Origin: Bacillota bacterium
Lineage (GTDB): Bacteria > Bacillota > Clostridia > Christensenellales > SZUA-584
Length of the DNA stretch: 58,774 nt
NCBI GenBank assembly: GCA_023416745.1
Contig: JAEZHF010000084.1
Span: 1 to 58,774, forward strand
Reading direction: 5' to 3'
The notes below the pieces were generated by a model. That model ran no database searches and was not told the origin of the DNA. It saw nothing but the letters and a program-made list of their open reading frames with translations. A program made the position numbers and the translations under genes. This document shows positions 49,793 through 57,732 of the stretch, one piece after another; position 1 is the stretch's first letter, and every line of letters starts with the position of its first letter.

Positions 49793-50724
49793 GAGATCAG
49801 ATCTACCGGCGGCTCAAGGAAGCCGAGGGCTATTTATCAGGAGAGACCATCAGCGAGTCTCTGGGCATCACGCGAGCGGCGCTTTGGAAGCACATCCGCG
49901 CGATGGAGTCGGACGGCGCTGCGGTCAGCAGCGTCAACAAGCGCGGTTACAAGCTGGAAAGCCCGCCCGACGTACCGCGAGCCGAATATGTGGGTGCGCA
50001 TATCCGCCATTCTATCCCGCTGTTCTACCAGACGTCCACCGCGTCCACCAACGACGACGCCAAGGCGGCGGCGCGCAAGCTGCAAACAGGCGTGTTCATC
50101 GCAGGCGAGCAGACAGCGGGCAAGGGCCGCAAGGGCCGCACGTGGGTGTCCGAGCCCCGCAGCGGCATTTACATGTCGTTCCTCGTGCGCCCGAAGACCG
50201 CTCCGGACAGAATTGCCGGACTGACACTGGCAGTGGCAGTGGCGATTTGCCGGGCAGTCGAAAGCGTTTCGGATACATCCGCATGCATCAAGTGGCCCAA
50301 CGACATCATCGTGGACGGCAAAAAGGCGGCGGGCATTCTGACCGAGAGCATGCTGAACATGGATGGCGTGGACTATGTGGTCTGCGGCATCGGCGTCAAC
50401 ACACAGGCGCGGTTTGAGGGTGCGCTAACGCAGACAGCCACCGGCGTGTCCGCGAACGGGACGCTGCTGGCCGCGGCTATGATCGACAGCTTTCTGGACG
50501 CATATGCGCTGTTTAAATGCGAGGGGCTCGCGCCGTTCATGAATGAGTTCCGCCGCCGGAGCGCGATATCCGGCATTGTTACCGTCACGTCCGCTTCCGA
50601 CAGCGAGACGGGCGAGCTTGCCGGTTTTGATGATGACGGCGCGCTGCTGCTCAGTGTGAACGGACAGATCCGGCGTTATGTGGCGGGAGAAGTATCGCTC
50701 AGAGGAGAAAAAGGCTATGTATAG
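49789..50724 (+). CDS. birA: Bifunctional biotin ligase/repressor BirA
   Basis: A 311-residue protein with an N-terminal winged helix-turn-helix (SGETISESLGITRAALWKHI) and the biotin-ligase core: TSTNDDAK, GRKGRTWVSEPRSGIYMSFL, KWPNDIIVDGKKAAGILTE and GIGVN. It should biotinylate carboxylase subunits and repress biotin genes. The start is GTG at 49789 with a GTGA overlap. It overlaps the P1 peptidase gene by eight bases. Confidence 0.95.
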   Translation: MRDQIYRRLKEAEGYLSGETISESLGITRAALWKHIRAMESDGAAVSSVNKRGYKLESPPDVPRAEYVGAHIRHSIPLFYQTSTASTNDDAKAAARKLQTGVFIAGEQTAGKGRKGRTWVSEPRSGIYMSFLVRPKTAPDRIAGLTLAVAVAICRAVESVSDTSACIKWPNDIIVDGKKAAGILTESMLNMDGVDYVVCGIGVNTQARFEGALTQTATGVSANGTLLAAAMIDSFLDAYALFKCEGLAPFMNEFRRRSAISGIVTVTSASDSETGELAGFDDDGALLLSVNGQIRRYVAGEVSLRGEKGYV

Positions 50725-51616
50725 CGGAAGCCTGACGGATATACCCGGCGTACTGGCCGGACACTACACGGACAGCACCAGCCTCACCGGCTGCACCGTC
50801 GTGTTGCTCAAAGGCGGCGCGGTGGCGGGCGTGGACGTGCGCGGCAGCGCCCCCGGCACGCGGGAGACGGACCTGCTCCGACCCGGCAACACGGTGCAGC
50901 AGGCCCACGCGCTGCTGCTGTGCGGCGGCAGCGCCTTCGGTCTGGCGGCGGCAGACGGCGTGATGCGCTGGCTGGAAGAGCACGGCGAAGGCTTCGACAC
51001 CGGCTACGCGCGCGTGCCCATCGTCCCGGCGGCAGTGCTGTACGACCTTAGCGTTGGCAGTGCAGCCGTGCGGCCCGACGCGGCATCCGGCTATGCGGCG
51101 TGCCAGAACGCCGGCAGCGCGCTGGAATCCGGCTCGTATGGAGCGGGTACCGGCGCGACGGTGGGCAAAGCGGGCGGCCCTGACCGCACGGGGCGCGGCG
51201 GCTTCGGCACGGCATCCATAGTATTGCCGGACGGCATTATCGTCGCAGCGGCGTTTGCGGTCAATGCGTTCGGCGATGTGTACGACCACACCAACGGCAA
51301 AAAGATCGCGGGCATGGCGGGCGGCTCCGTACTGGACGCACTGTATAATGCCCCTGCTCCGGATATGTCCGGCCGCAACACCACGATCGGCATCGTGGGC
51401 ACCAACGCAACGCTCACCAAGGAGCAGGCCAACAAGCTGGCGGCTATGGGTCAGGATGGCACAGCGATGACCATTCGGCCTGCCCATACGATGTTTGACG
51501 GCGATACGGTATTCGCATTCGGCACCGGTACCGCCTCAGGTGAATTCTCCGCGATACTCGCGGCGGGCGCCGAGGTTGCAGCACGTGCCATCGTCAATGC
51601 CGTTTCATACTCATAA
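50717..51616 (+). CDS. P1-family (S58/DmpA-like) peptidase
   Basis: A 299-residue protein of the DmpA/L-aminopeptidase family, which self-cleaves into two chains. The N-terminal IPGVLAGHYTD, the VDVRGSAPGTRETDLLRP and GGSAFGLAAADGVM blocks and the Asn-Thr at NTTIGIVGTNA, the autocleavage and nucleophile site, are present. The ATG at 50717 follows AGAGGAG. It overlaps birA, so the two are coupled. Confidence 0.9.
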   Translation: MYSGSLTDIPGVLAGHYTDSTSLTGCTVVLLKGGAVAGVDVRGSAPGTRETDLLRPGNTVQQAHALLLCGGSAFGLAAADGVMRWLEEHGEGFDTGYARVPIVPAAVLYDLSVGSAAVRPDAASGYAACQNAGSALESGSYGAGTGATVGKAGGPDRTGRGGFGTASIVLPDGIIVAAAFAVNAFGDVYDHTNGKKIAGMAGGSVLDALYNAPAPDMSGRNTTIGIVGTNATLTKEQANKLAAMGQDGTAMTIRPAHTMFDGDTVFAFGTGTASGEFSAILAAGAEVAARAIVNAVSYS

Positions 51617-51644
51617 TCCGCAACCTTCGCCTTTAATCAAGCAG

Positions 51645-51650
51645 TATAAT
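51645..51650 (+). promoter_or_regulatory. -10 box candidate before nnr
   Basis: A perfect TATAAT lies 34 bases before the nnr ATG. No convincing -35 box is seen at the usual distance, so this may be a weak or coincidental promoter. Confidence 0.3.
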
Positions 51651-51683
51651 GAGAACCGCCCTCCGGCGCGGAAGGAGACGACG

Positions 51684-53210
51684 ATGATACCCGTTGTACG
51701 TAAAAAACAGATGCAGTCGCTGGACGCCTATATGATGGAGCAGATGCGCATACCGGCGCGCGTGCTGATGGAGAACGCAGCGTTCGGCATTACCTCAGCC
51801 GTTTGGGAGCGTTTTGGGAAAACCAAGGTGCTCGTACTGTGCGGTATGGGCAACAACGGCGGAGACGGATTCGCGGCGGCACGCCAGCTGGAAGCCAAGG
51901 GCTGCGAGGTGCGCGTCTGTCTCGTCGGCAAAGCTGAAGCATTGCAGGGCGAGGCTGCGGAAAATGCAGCCTATTTCGGGCCGCGCATATTTGAGATCGT
52001 CAGCGAAGGCACAGCGGAAGCGCTGCTCACCGGCATCTCCGATCATGTGCTGATTGACGCGCTGTTAGGTGTGGGCCTGCGGCGCGAGGCGGAAGGGCTG
52101 TATAAAAAGGTCATCGATCTGGTCAACGACAGCGGTGCATACATCATCGCCTGTGATATACCGTCCGGCATCGATGCGGACACCGGCCTCGTGATGGGAG
52201 CAGCGGTGAACGCACATGAAACGGTCACGTTTCAGTGTGCCAAACCGGGGCATTTTCTGTACCCTGGGAGGGCGTACACCGGTAAGCTGACCGTTAAGGA
52301 GATCGGTACCACGGGTGAATACAACGTGGGGCAGATACGCGCCGCGGTTGAGGGTCTGAAGCTGCTTCCCCGAAACCCGGACACGCACAAGGGCAGCTAT
52401 GGCAAGCTGGCCTGCGTGACGGGCAGCCAGGGTTTCTCGGGTGCGGGGTTGCTGTGTATTTGCGGCGCGCTGCGCGCGGGCGCGGGGCTGGTGACCGCCG
52501 GCATACCGGCCAGCCTGCAGCCGATATTCTCCTCCCGCGTGCCCGAAAGCATGACGTTTGCGCTGGATGAATTCCAGGGGAACCTGTCCGAGCAATGCCT
52601 CCCCGGACTGGACCAGCTGATGGAAGGCAAGACAGCGCTGGCCGCGGGGCCGGGGCTGTCCCTCAGCGATGGCGCGGCAAAAGCGGTGGAACACATGGTG
52701 ACGCATTACGATCTCCGCAAGGTGTTCGACGCGGACGCGCTGACACTGATTGCACAGAATAAGGAATGGCTGGCTGCAAAACGCGGAGACATCGTGCTGA
52801 CGCCGCATCTGGCCGAGTTCTCCCGGCTGTGCAACCTGACCGTGGACGAGATCAAGAACGACCCGCTGACCTGCTCGCAGATTTTCGCCAAAAAGTACAA
52901 TGTAACGGTGCTGCTCAAGGGTGCAACAACGTTAGTCACCAATGGCGACAAGACGGTGTTCGTCACAGCTGGCACGCCCGGCATGGCGCGAGGCGGCAGC
53001 GGCGACGTACTGACCGGGGTGATCGGCGGTCTGATGTGCGGCGGTAACGTGCGCGGCATGACCGGCTTCGCGGCGGCGGTATACGGCGCGTACATCTGCG
53101 GCAAGGCGGGCGAAGCGGCCGCTCATGATCGCGGCATGCTGTCGATGACGCCCGCGGATACGCTGGCTAACATACCGGTGATCACGCGGGAGATGATCAA
53201 AGAACAATGA
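51684..53210 (+). CDS. nnr: Bifunctional NAD(P)H-hydrate repair enzyme (epimerase/dehydratase)
   Basis: A 508-residue enzyme that repairs damaged NAD(P)H. The N-terminal half is the NnrE/YjeF_N epimerase (VLVLCGMGNNGGDGFAAARQL, LIDALLGVG, IPSGIDADTG), the C-terminal half the NnrD/CARKD dehydratase (GSYGKLACVTGSQGFSGAG, AAGPGLS and TPGMARGGSGDVLTG). The ATG at 51684 follows GAAGGAG. Its stop overlaps a possible small gene fragment at 53207 by ATGA. Confidence 0.95.
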   Translation: MIPVVRKKQMQSLDAYMMEQMRIPARVLMENAAFGITSAVWERFGKTKVLVLCGMGNNGGDGFAAARQLEAKGCEVRVCLVGKAEALQGEAAENAAYFGPRIFEIVSEGTAEALLTGISDHVLIDALLGVGLRREAEGLYKKVIDLVNDSGAYIIACDIPSGIDADTGLVMGAAVNAHETVTFQCAKPGHFLYPGRAYTGKLTVKEIGTTGEYNVGQIRAAVEGLKLLPRNPDTHKGSYGKLACVTGSQGFSGAGLLCICGALRAGAGLVTAGIPASLQPIFSSRVPESMTFALDEFQGNLSEQCLPGLDQLMEGKTALAAGPGLSLSDGAAKAVEHMVTHYDLRKVFDADALTLIAQNKEWLAAKRGDIVLTPHLAEFSRLCNLTVDEIKNDPLTCSQIFAKKYNVTVLLKGATTLVTNGDKTVFVTAGTPGMARGGSGDVLTGVIGGLMCGGNVRGMTGFAAAVYGAYICGKAGEAAAHDRGMLSMTPADTLANIPVITREMIKEQ

Positions 53211-53441
53211 AAAGCGCCATACTGGAGAAAGGCGAAGCTTATTATACCTATCTGGACAAAGTGTTCAAAGCCATTGATAATGAGCAACTCAAATGCAATT
53301 GGCTGACAACCCCAATGCGAGTGTTATAAGTTTCTGCATAAGAAGTACGAAATCTGGCGAGGTCTTTATTATCATAACCAAAGAACCATTGAAGACGCAG
53401 AGATTATCAAATCAATAAAAGATATCGTTAATATAATGTAA
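53207..53441 (+). pseudogene. Small frameshifted gene remnant
   Basis: A reading frame starting at ATG 53207 (overlapping the nnr stop) runs to a stop at 53329. If one C of the CCCC run at 53310-53313 is removed, it continues as NWLTTQCECYKFLHKKYEIW and ends at 53441, giving about 77 residues. The Trp/Cys/Tyr-rich pattern looks protein-like, but I cannot name the family. It may be a decaying gene or a homopolymer sequencing error. Confidence 0.4.
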
Positions 53442-53470
53442 AAAGAGAAATACGCAGCATTTCTCTTTTT
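53440..53470. terminator. Bidirectional terminator between nnr and the BMC operon
   Basis: AAAAAGAGAAAT (53440-53451) pairs perfectly with ATTTCTCTTTTT (53459-53470) around a seven-base loop. Its A-rich and T-rich arms can end transcription from both sides of this convergent junction. Confidence 0.8.
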
Positions 53471-53504
53471 ACTAGGAGGCAAGAATGTTTTGGTATTTAA
53501 CTGA

Positions 53505-54017
53505 TTAGTCGATAAACTCTTCGATTACTTCGATTTGCTGATCCGGCGGTATGTTCACCACATGACAATCCGTGACGTATACACGCTCGGGCAGCGCACA
53601 CATGATATGCACCTTGTCGCACTGGTACGGGAACGCCGCCGCATGCCACACGCCCGACTTCACGTTCACCACCGTACCGCGCGGCAGCAGAAACACCTCG
53701 ATCTGGTCGTATGGCACTTGATCCTTGGGGCAGGCCGGCGCCACGAGCATCAGATAGTCACCATCCAGACAAATGATCGTCTCGTGACAATAATCATGGT
53801 GCTCCATCGCATCGATGATGTGCGGCGTCCTTTGATCCACCACGCAGGCGGAATACGATACGCGCGTCGCATCACCCAGGCTCTGCTGCACCATGTCGCG
53901 GTAAAACTCCACCGGCGGTGCGCCCAGATGGTCTCCCTCGGGTTCCAGTATGCTGGCATAGCTGCCATAACGTTCAAAAGCTTCTTTTGTCAGCCTGCGG
54001 ATACCAATCTTCTTCAT
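53505..54017 (-). CDS. Cupin of the ureidoglycolate lyase (AllA) family
   Basis: A 170-residue cupin. The pattern (IGIRRLTKEAFERYGSYASI, HHDYCHETIICLDGDYLMLV, LPRGTVVNVKSGVWHAAAFP) matches PF04115, whose founding member cleaves ureidoglycolate, but the family also contains sugar-acid and isomerase-type members. In this operon, with an SDR, DeoC-like aldolase, epimerase and BMC shell protein, a role in converting a sugar or sugar-acid intermediate seems more likely. It is the last gene before the terminator. Confidence 0.68.
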   Translation of the reverse strand: MKKIGIRRLTKEAFERYGSYASILEPEGDHLGAPPVEFYRDMVQQSLGDATRVSYSACVVDQRTPHIIDAMEHHDYCHETIICLDGDYLMLVAPACPKDQVPYDQIEVFLLPRGTVVNVKSGVWHAAAFPYQCDKVHIMCALPERVYVTDCHVVNIPPDQQIEVIEEFID

Positions 54018-54089
54018 GGCTATGCTCCTTCAGGCGGCATACAGCCGCATTTATAATCAGGAATTTCGCCGCATCAGGGGCTGCCGTCA

Positions 54090-54854
54090 TCAAATCAGCA
54101 TGCCGCCTGTTACGTCCACAATGGTGCCGGTGATGAACCGCGCCTTCTCGGACGCCAGGAACGCCACCGTATACGCCACCTCGTGAGCCTTGGAGATGCG
54201 CCCCACCGGTATGCGGTCCTGATAATACTTCAGCCACTCGGGCTGCGAGAGCTTATCCTCGTTGAACGGTGTGCACACCATGCCGGGCGCCACGCCGTTG
54301 ATCGTGATGCCCTTGGGCGTAAACTCGCGCGCCATCGCCTTCACCATCAGCGTGAGGGCGCCCTTGGCTGTCGCGTAGTGCGCATGGTCGGGAGACGTCA
54401 CGGCAAAGCCGGACTTAGATGACATGTTAACGATGTGCCCTTCCACACTATGCTTCAGATAATGCATGCACGCGCGCTTGGAGAACAGGTACGTGCCGTT
54501 CAGGTTGACGTCGATGACCTTTCTCCACTCCGCATCCGGCATTTCCGTAATGGGCGTGGTGGGCCAGATGCCCGCGTTGTTGACCAGCACGTCCGCATGG
54601 CCGTATTCCTTCTCCGCCAGCGCGTACACAGCGTCGATATCATCCGTGTTGGTGATATCGCAGTACACAGCGCAGCAGTTGGTACCGAACTGCTCGGAGA
54701 GCTTGCGCGCAAACCCCAGCGCACCCGGTGCATCCACAATATACGTCACGATGACGTTCATGCCTTCGCCGGCCAGCACCTCGCAGATGCCAGAGCCAAT
54801 ACCGGTGTTGCCGCCGGTGACGATTGCTGTCTTACCTTTCAGATTTAAATCCAT
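54090..54854 (-). CDS. SDR oxidoreductase of the BMC-linked operon
   Basis: A 254-residue SDR. Motifs: TGGNTGIG (nucleotide), NNAGIWPTT, catalytic Ser in MSSKSGF and YATAK. It has a Tyr after the second strand rather than an Asp, so NADP may be used. It lies 17 bases after the BMC shell gene. It is a second SDR in the same operon besides the one at 56022; likely substrates are a polyol or sugar. Confidence 0.8.
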   Translation of the reverse strand: MDLNLKGKTAIVTGGNTGIGSGICEVLAGEGMNVIVTYIVDAPGALGFARKLSEQFGTNCCAVYCDITNTDDIDAVYALAEKEYGHADVLVNNAGIWPTTPITEMPDAEWRKVIDVNLNGTYLFSKRACMHYLKHSVEGHIVNMSSKSGFAVTSPDHAHYATAKGALTLMVKAMAREFTPKGITINGVAPGMVCTPFNEDKLSQPEWLKYYQDRIPVGRISKAHEVAYTVAFLASEKARFITGTIVDVTGGMLI

Positions 54855-54871
54855 CTGTCCGCTCCTTTGAG

Positions 54872-55147
54872 TTATTTCGTGGGCAGTATGCCTTCCACGT
54901 CGTCATGCGGACGCGGTATCACATGCACTCCGTACAGCTCGCCGACCCTTTTGGCCGCAGCAGCGCCTGCATCCACTGACGCCTTCACCGCGCCCACGTC
55001 GCCGCGCACCATCACTGTCACCAGACCAGAACCGATCTTTTCCTTGCCGACCAGCGTCACATTGGCCGCTTTCACCATCGCGTCCGCCGCTTCAATCGCG
55101 CCGATAAGACCCTTGGTCTCCACCATTCCCAATGCCTGCTTTTCCAT
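54872..55147 (-). CDS. BMC-H microcompartment shell protein
   Basis: A 91-residue hexamer-forming shell protein. It opens LGMVETKGLIGAIEAADAMVK and has the pore-lining KIGSGLVTVMVRGDVGAVK, both hallmarks of PduA/EutM-type BMC-H proteins. It would tile flat sheets or a polyhedral shell. It is the only shell gene in the window; no pentamer (EutN/CcmL) or trimer (BMC-T) gene is seen. It lies between the DeoC-like aldolase and the SDR. Confidence 0.95.
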   Translation of the reverse strand: MEKQALGMVETKGLIGAIEAADAMVKAANVTLVGKEKIGSGLVTVMVRGDVGAVKASVDAGAAAAKRVGELYGVHVIPRPHDDVEGILPTK

Positions 55148-55166
55148 GCCCTTTATCCTCCAAATC

Positions 55167-56006
55167 TTAATATTCGTTCTTGGTTATCTTCACGTTGCCG
55201 CTGGGGCAATTGGCTGTGCACGCGCCGCACTTGATGCACGGACTGCTGCCACCCTCGCCCTTGACGATCAGTATGCCCTTGCTGGTGCCCATACGCACCG
55301 CGCCCGCCGCGATCATCTGGTCGCAGACTGCGCGATCGTTGATGCCCGTGGATGCCTTGACCAGCATGGCATCGCCCACCGTGCGCTTCATCAGCCGCAC
55401 GTCCTCCACCGTCGCGCCGCCCGAACCAAAGCCGGTGGACGTCTTCACGAAGTCCGCGCCCGCCTGTTTGGCCAGCTCACACGCGCGCACCTTCTCCTCG
55501 TCGTTCAGCGCGCTCGTCTCGATGATCACCTTCACCTGTGCTTTGGGATGCGCCGCGTCCACCACGGCTTTGATGTCCTCATATACCAGCTGGTAGTCGC
55601 GATCCTTCAGCGCGCCGATGTTGATGACCATGTCGCACTCATCCGCACCGTTCTTAACGGCTTCCATCGTCTCCACGGCCTTGATAAACGGTGTGTTGGC
55701 ACCCAGAGGGAAGCCGATCACGCAGCACGTCTTCACGCCGGTGCCCTTGAGCTTCTCGGCCACGAACTTGACGTGGGTCGGGTTCACGCACACGCTGGCA
55801 AACTGGTACTGAATGGCCTCATCGCAGAACTTGCCGACGGTGGCCCGCTGCGTTTCGGGCTTCAGCACAGTATGGTCCATATACTTCGCGTATCCAGCGT
55901 TGTATCCGCTGCCCTGCGGTGCTGCTGCCGGAGCCGCTGCCGCCGATCCCTGTACCTTGCCCAGCACCTGGCTGGTCACTTCCGCTATGATCTTATCGAT
56001 ATCCAT
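55167..56006 (-). CDS. DeoC-like aldolase with BMC-targeting N-terminus and [4Fe-4S] C-terminus
   Basis: A 279-residue class I aldolase of the DeoC family, which cleaves 2-deoxyribose 5-phosphate to glyceraldehyde 3-phosphate and acetaldehyde. The Schiff-base Lys is Lys188 in KTSTGF, with Lys217 in the second-Lys position (KASTGIN, usually KASGGIR). Residues 2-18 form an amphipathic helix followed by an Ala/Pro linker (19-34), the design of BMC encapsulation peptides. The last ~25 residues hold CxxCxxCxxxCP (Cys257, 260, 263, 267), the pattern of a [4Fe-4S] ferredoxin cluster. Both extensions are unusual for DeoC. It precedes the BMC-H gene. Confidence 0.88.
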   Translation of the reverse strand: MDIDKIIAEVTSQVLGKVQGSAAAAPAAAPQGSGYNAGYAKYMDHTVLKPETQRATVGKFCDEAIQYQFASVCVNPTHVKFVAEKLKGTGVKTCCVIGFPLGANTPFIKAVETMEAVKNGADECDMVINIGALKDRDYQLVYEDIKAVVDAAHPKAQVKVIIETSALNDEEKVRACELAKQAGADFVKTSTGFGSGGATVEDVRLMKRTVGDAMLVKASTGINDRAVCDQMIAAGAVRMGTSKGILIVKGEGGSSPCIKCGACTANCPSGNVKITKNEY

Positions 56007-56021
56007 ATGTATCTCCTTTGT

Positions 56022-56810
56022 TTAGTGCATTTCGCGGCCGCCGGTCACATTAAACGCCTGGCCGGTGCAGTATTCGCCCGAAACGGTGAGGAAGAACACA
56101 AATTCCACTAGGTCTTCAATGTCCGTCAAGCGGCCCAGCGGCACCTTGGAAGTGAACTGCTTCACCACAGCTTCTCTTTCCATTTTGAGGTTGTCGATGT
56201 AGCCTGCGCTCACATTGGACCACACGCCAGTCGCATCGGTGATACCGGGACAGATGGCATTGATCTTGATGTTGTACTTCGCAAACTCGAAGGCCAGCGC
56301 CTGCGTCATCACAATCACCGCGCCCTTCGCAGCGCTGTACGGCACCATCAGCGCCGAGCCCGTCTTACCGGACTTGGAGGAGAAATTGATGATCTTACCA
56401 TCGCCCAGCTTCTTCATGCTGGGCAGCGCGCCCTGTATGCAGTAGCCCGAACCGTAAACGTTCACCTTAAACATCTTGTCGAACACGGCCTCGTCCACTT
56501 CCTCGAACGGCCTGTTGTCCACCACGCCTGCCACGTTGGCCAGCGCATAGATGTCGCCGAGGTCCGCCACGATCTGCTCGAAGGTTTTCAGCGTCGCATC
56601 CCTGTCCGTGATGTTCAGAATATAGCCCTTAACCGTGTAGCCTTTGTCCGCAAGCCCCTTCGCCGATTCCGTCACCAGCGGATCGATGTCGATCATGGCC
56701 ACCTTCGCGCCTGCTTGAGCATACTTCTCCGCGACACCGAAGCCGATGCTCTTGGCCGCGCCCGTCACCACGCATACCTTGCCTTTCAGGCTGTCCGAAC
56801 TCAAACTCAT
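56022..56810 (-). CDS. SDR oxidoreductase, second copy in the BMC operon
   Basis: A 262-residue SDR with TGAAKSIGFGV, NVAGVVDNR, catalytic Ser in FSSKSGK and YSAAK. An Asp-rich MIDIDPL after strand two suggests NAD. It starts at ATG 56810, after GGAGG at eight bases; the ATG at 56825 has no ribosome-binding site. It is between rpe and deoC and is only distantly similar to the SDR at 54090, so the two probably act on different substrates. Confidence 0.82.
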   Translation of the reverse strand: MSLSSDSLKGKVCVVTGAAKSIGFGVAEKYAQAGAKVAMIDIDPLVTESAKGLADKGYTVKGYILNITDRDATLKTFEQIVADLGDIYALANVAGVVDNRPFEEVDEAVFDKMFKVNVYGSGYCIQGALPSMKKLGDGKIINFSSKSGKTGSALMVPYSAAKGAVIVMTQALAFEFAKYNIKINAICPGITDATGVWSNVSAGYIDNLKMEREAVVKQFTSKVPLGRLTDIEDLVEFVFFLTVSGEYCTGQAFNVTGGREMH

Positions 56811-56850
56811 TGTGCATTCCTCCATATTATAATTATTGGATTATTGAATA

Positions 56851-57495
56851 CTAACCTTTGATCTGCCGAACCAGCGAAGCCACATCCGGACTCTGGAAAA
56901 ACATTGATCCGGCCACCAGCGTATCCACGCCGATCCCGTGCTTGAGCCGTGCGTTTTCCGGCGTCAGTCCGCCGTCCACCTGTATCTCAAATTCGAGGCC
57001 CTTCTCACGGCGCAGACGAACCAGCTCGTCGATTTTGCCGTCCATCTCTTCAATATAGCTTTGGCCGCCAAAGCCGACGCACACAGCCACTACCAGCACA
57101 GCCTCCACCGCATGCAGATAATGGGCGATGCTGCTGACGCGCGTGCCGGGATCCAGCGCAACGCCCACCATCTTACCGCACTCGCGGATGTATTTGATCA
57201 TTTCAAACGGATGCGCCGTGGCCTCATGGTGAAACAGTATCAGGTCTCCGCCGGCGTCTGAAAACTTTTTAATAAAATCCTGCGGGCGGGAGATCATCAG
57301 GTGAACATCTTTGCGCATCTTTGTGATTTTACAGGCTGACTCGGCCACGCAGATGCCCATCGTCAGATTGGGTACGAAGTGACCGTCTGTGATATCAATA
57401 TGCAATATGTCGCATCCGCTCTGTTCCATTCGGGCGATATCCTCTCCCAGCTTGAGAAAATCCGCCGACAGTATGGATGCTGAAAGCTTGAGCAT
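56851..57495 (-). CDS. Ribulose-phosphate 3-epimerase-like protein
   Basis: A 214-residue TIM-barrel epimerase. It has SASILSADF, the metal/catalytic HIDITDGHFVPN (usual form HVDVMDGHFVPN), VHLMIS, the second catalytic Asp in QVDGG and the phosphate-site VAGSMFF. Loop 136-145 reads VAVCVGFGGQ where the family typically has (M)(T/S)V(N/E)PGFGGQ, so the residue over the active site differs. Besides ribulose-phosphate 3-epimerase, an allulose-6-phosphate-type epimerase is possible. It is the first gene of the operon. Confidence 0.86.
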   Translation of the reverse strand: MLKLSASILSADFLKLGEDIARMEQSGCDILHIDITDGHFVPNLTMGICVAESACKITKMRKDVHLMISRPQDFIKKFSDAGGDLILFHHEATAHPFEMIKYIRECGKMVGVALDPGTRVSSIAHYLHAVEAVLVVAVCVGFGGQSYIEEMDGKIDELVRLRREKGLEFEIQVDGGLTPENARLKHGIGVDTLVAGSMFFQSPDVASLVRQIKG

Positions 57496-57530
57496 GTTTA
57501 TACCTCAACACAATTGTCTTTGATAATGTC

Positions 57531-57559
57531 ATCTTAAACCTCTCATAACACATTGTCAA
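57531..57559 (-). promoter_or_regulatory. Promoter of the BMC-linked operon
   Basis: On the minus strand a consensus TTGACA (57554-57559) and TAAGAT (57531-57536) are 17 bases apart, about 35 bases before the epimerase gene. Confidence 0.7.
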
Positions 57560-57575
57560 TAATTCCACACATAAT

Positions 57576-57589
57576 TGAACATATGTTCA
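57576..57589. promoter_or_regulatory. Palindromic operator candidate (SorC-type)
   Basis: TGAACATATGTTCA is a perfect 14-bp palindrome just upstream of the operon -35 box. A related half site, ATGAACATTTGAAA, lies at about 57647-57660 before the regulator gene. The position between the divergent genes suits the SorC-type regulator. Confidence 0.6.
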
Positions 57590-57732
57590 TGTTTGTGCTT
57601 TCCAAAATGTATTTTAGGAATTATAGATTGAAATTTTGCTCACAATATGAACATTTGAAAATTTCTACTTGACTTTTATATAGGTATATGTCACTATTTT
57701 TTACAGGTGATAAAAGGAGGTTGGGCAAAGCC

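Noticed and set aside
54867..56111. 414-codon open frame opposite the BMC and deoC genes
   Set aside because: Antisense to genes with clear family motifs; composition is typical of a shadow frame.
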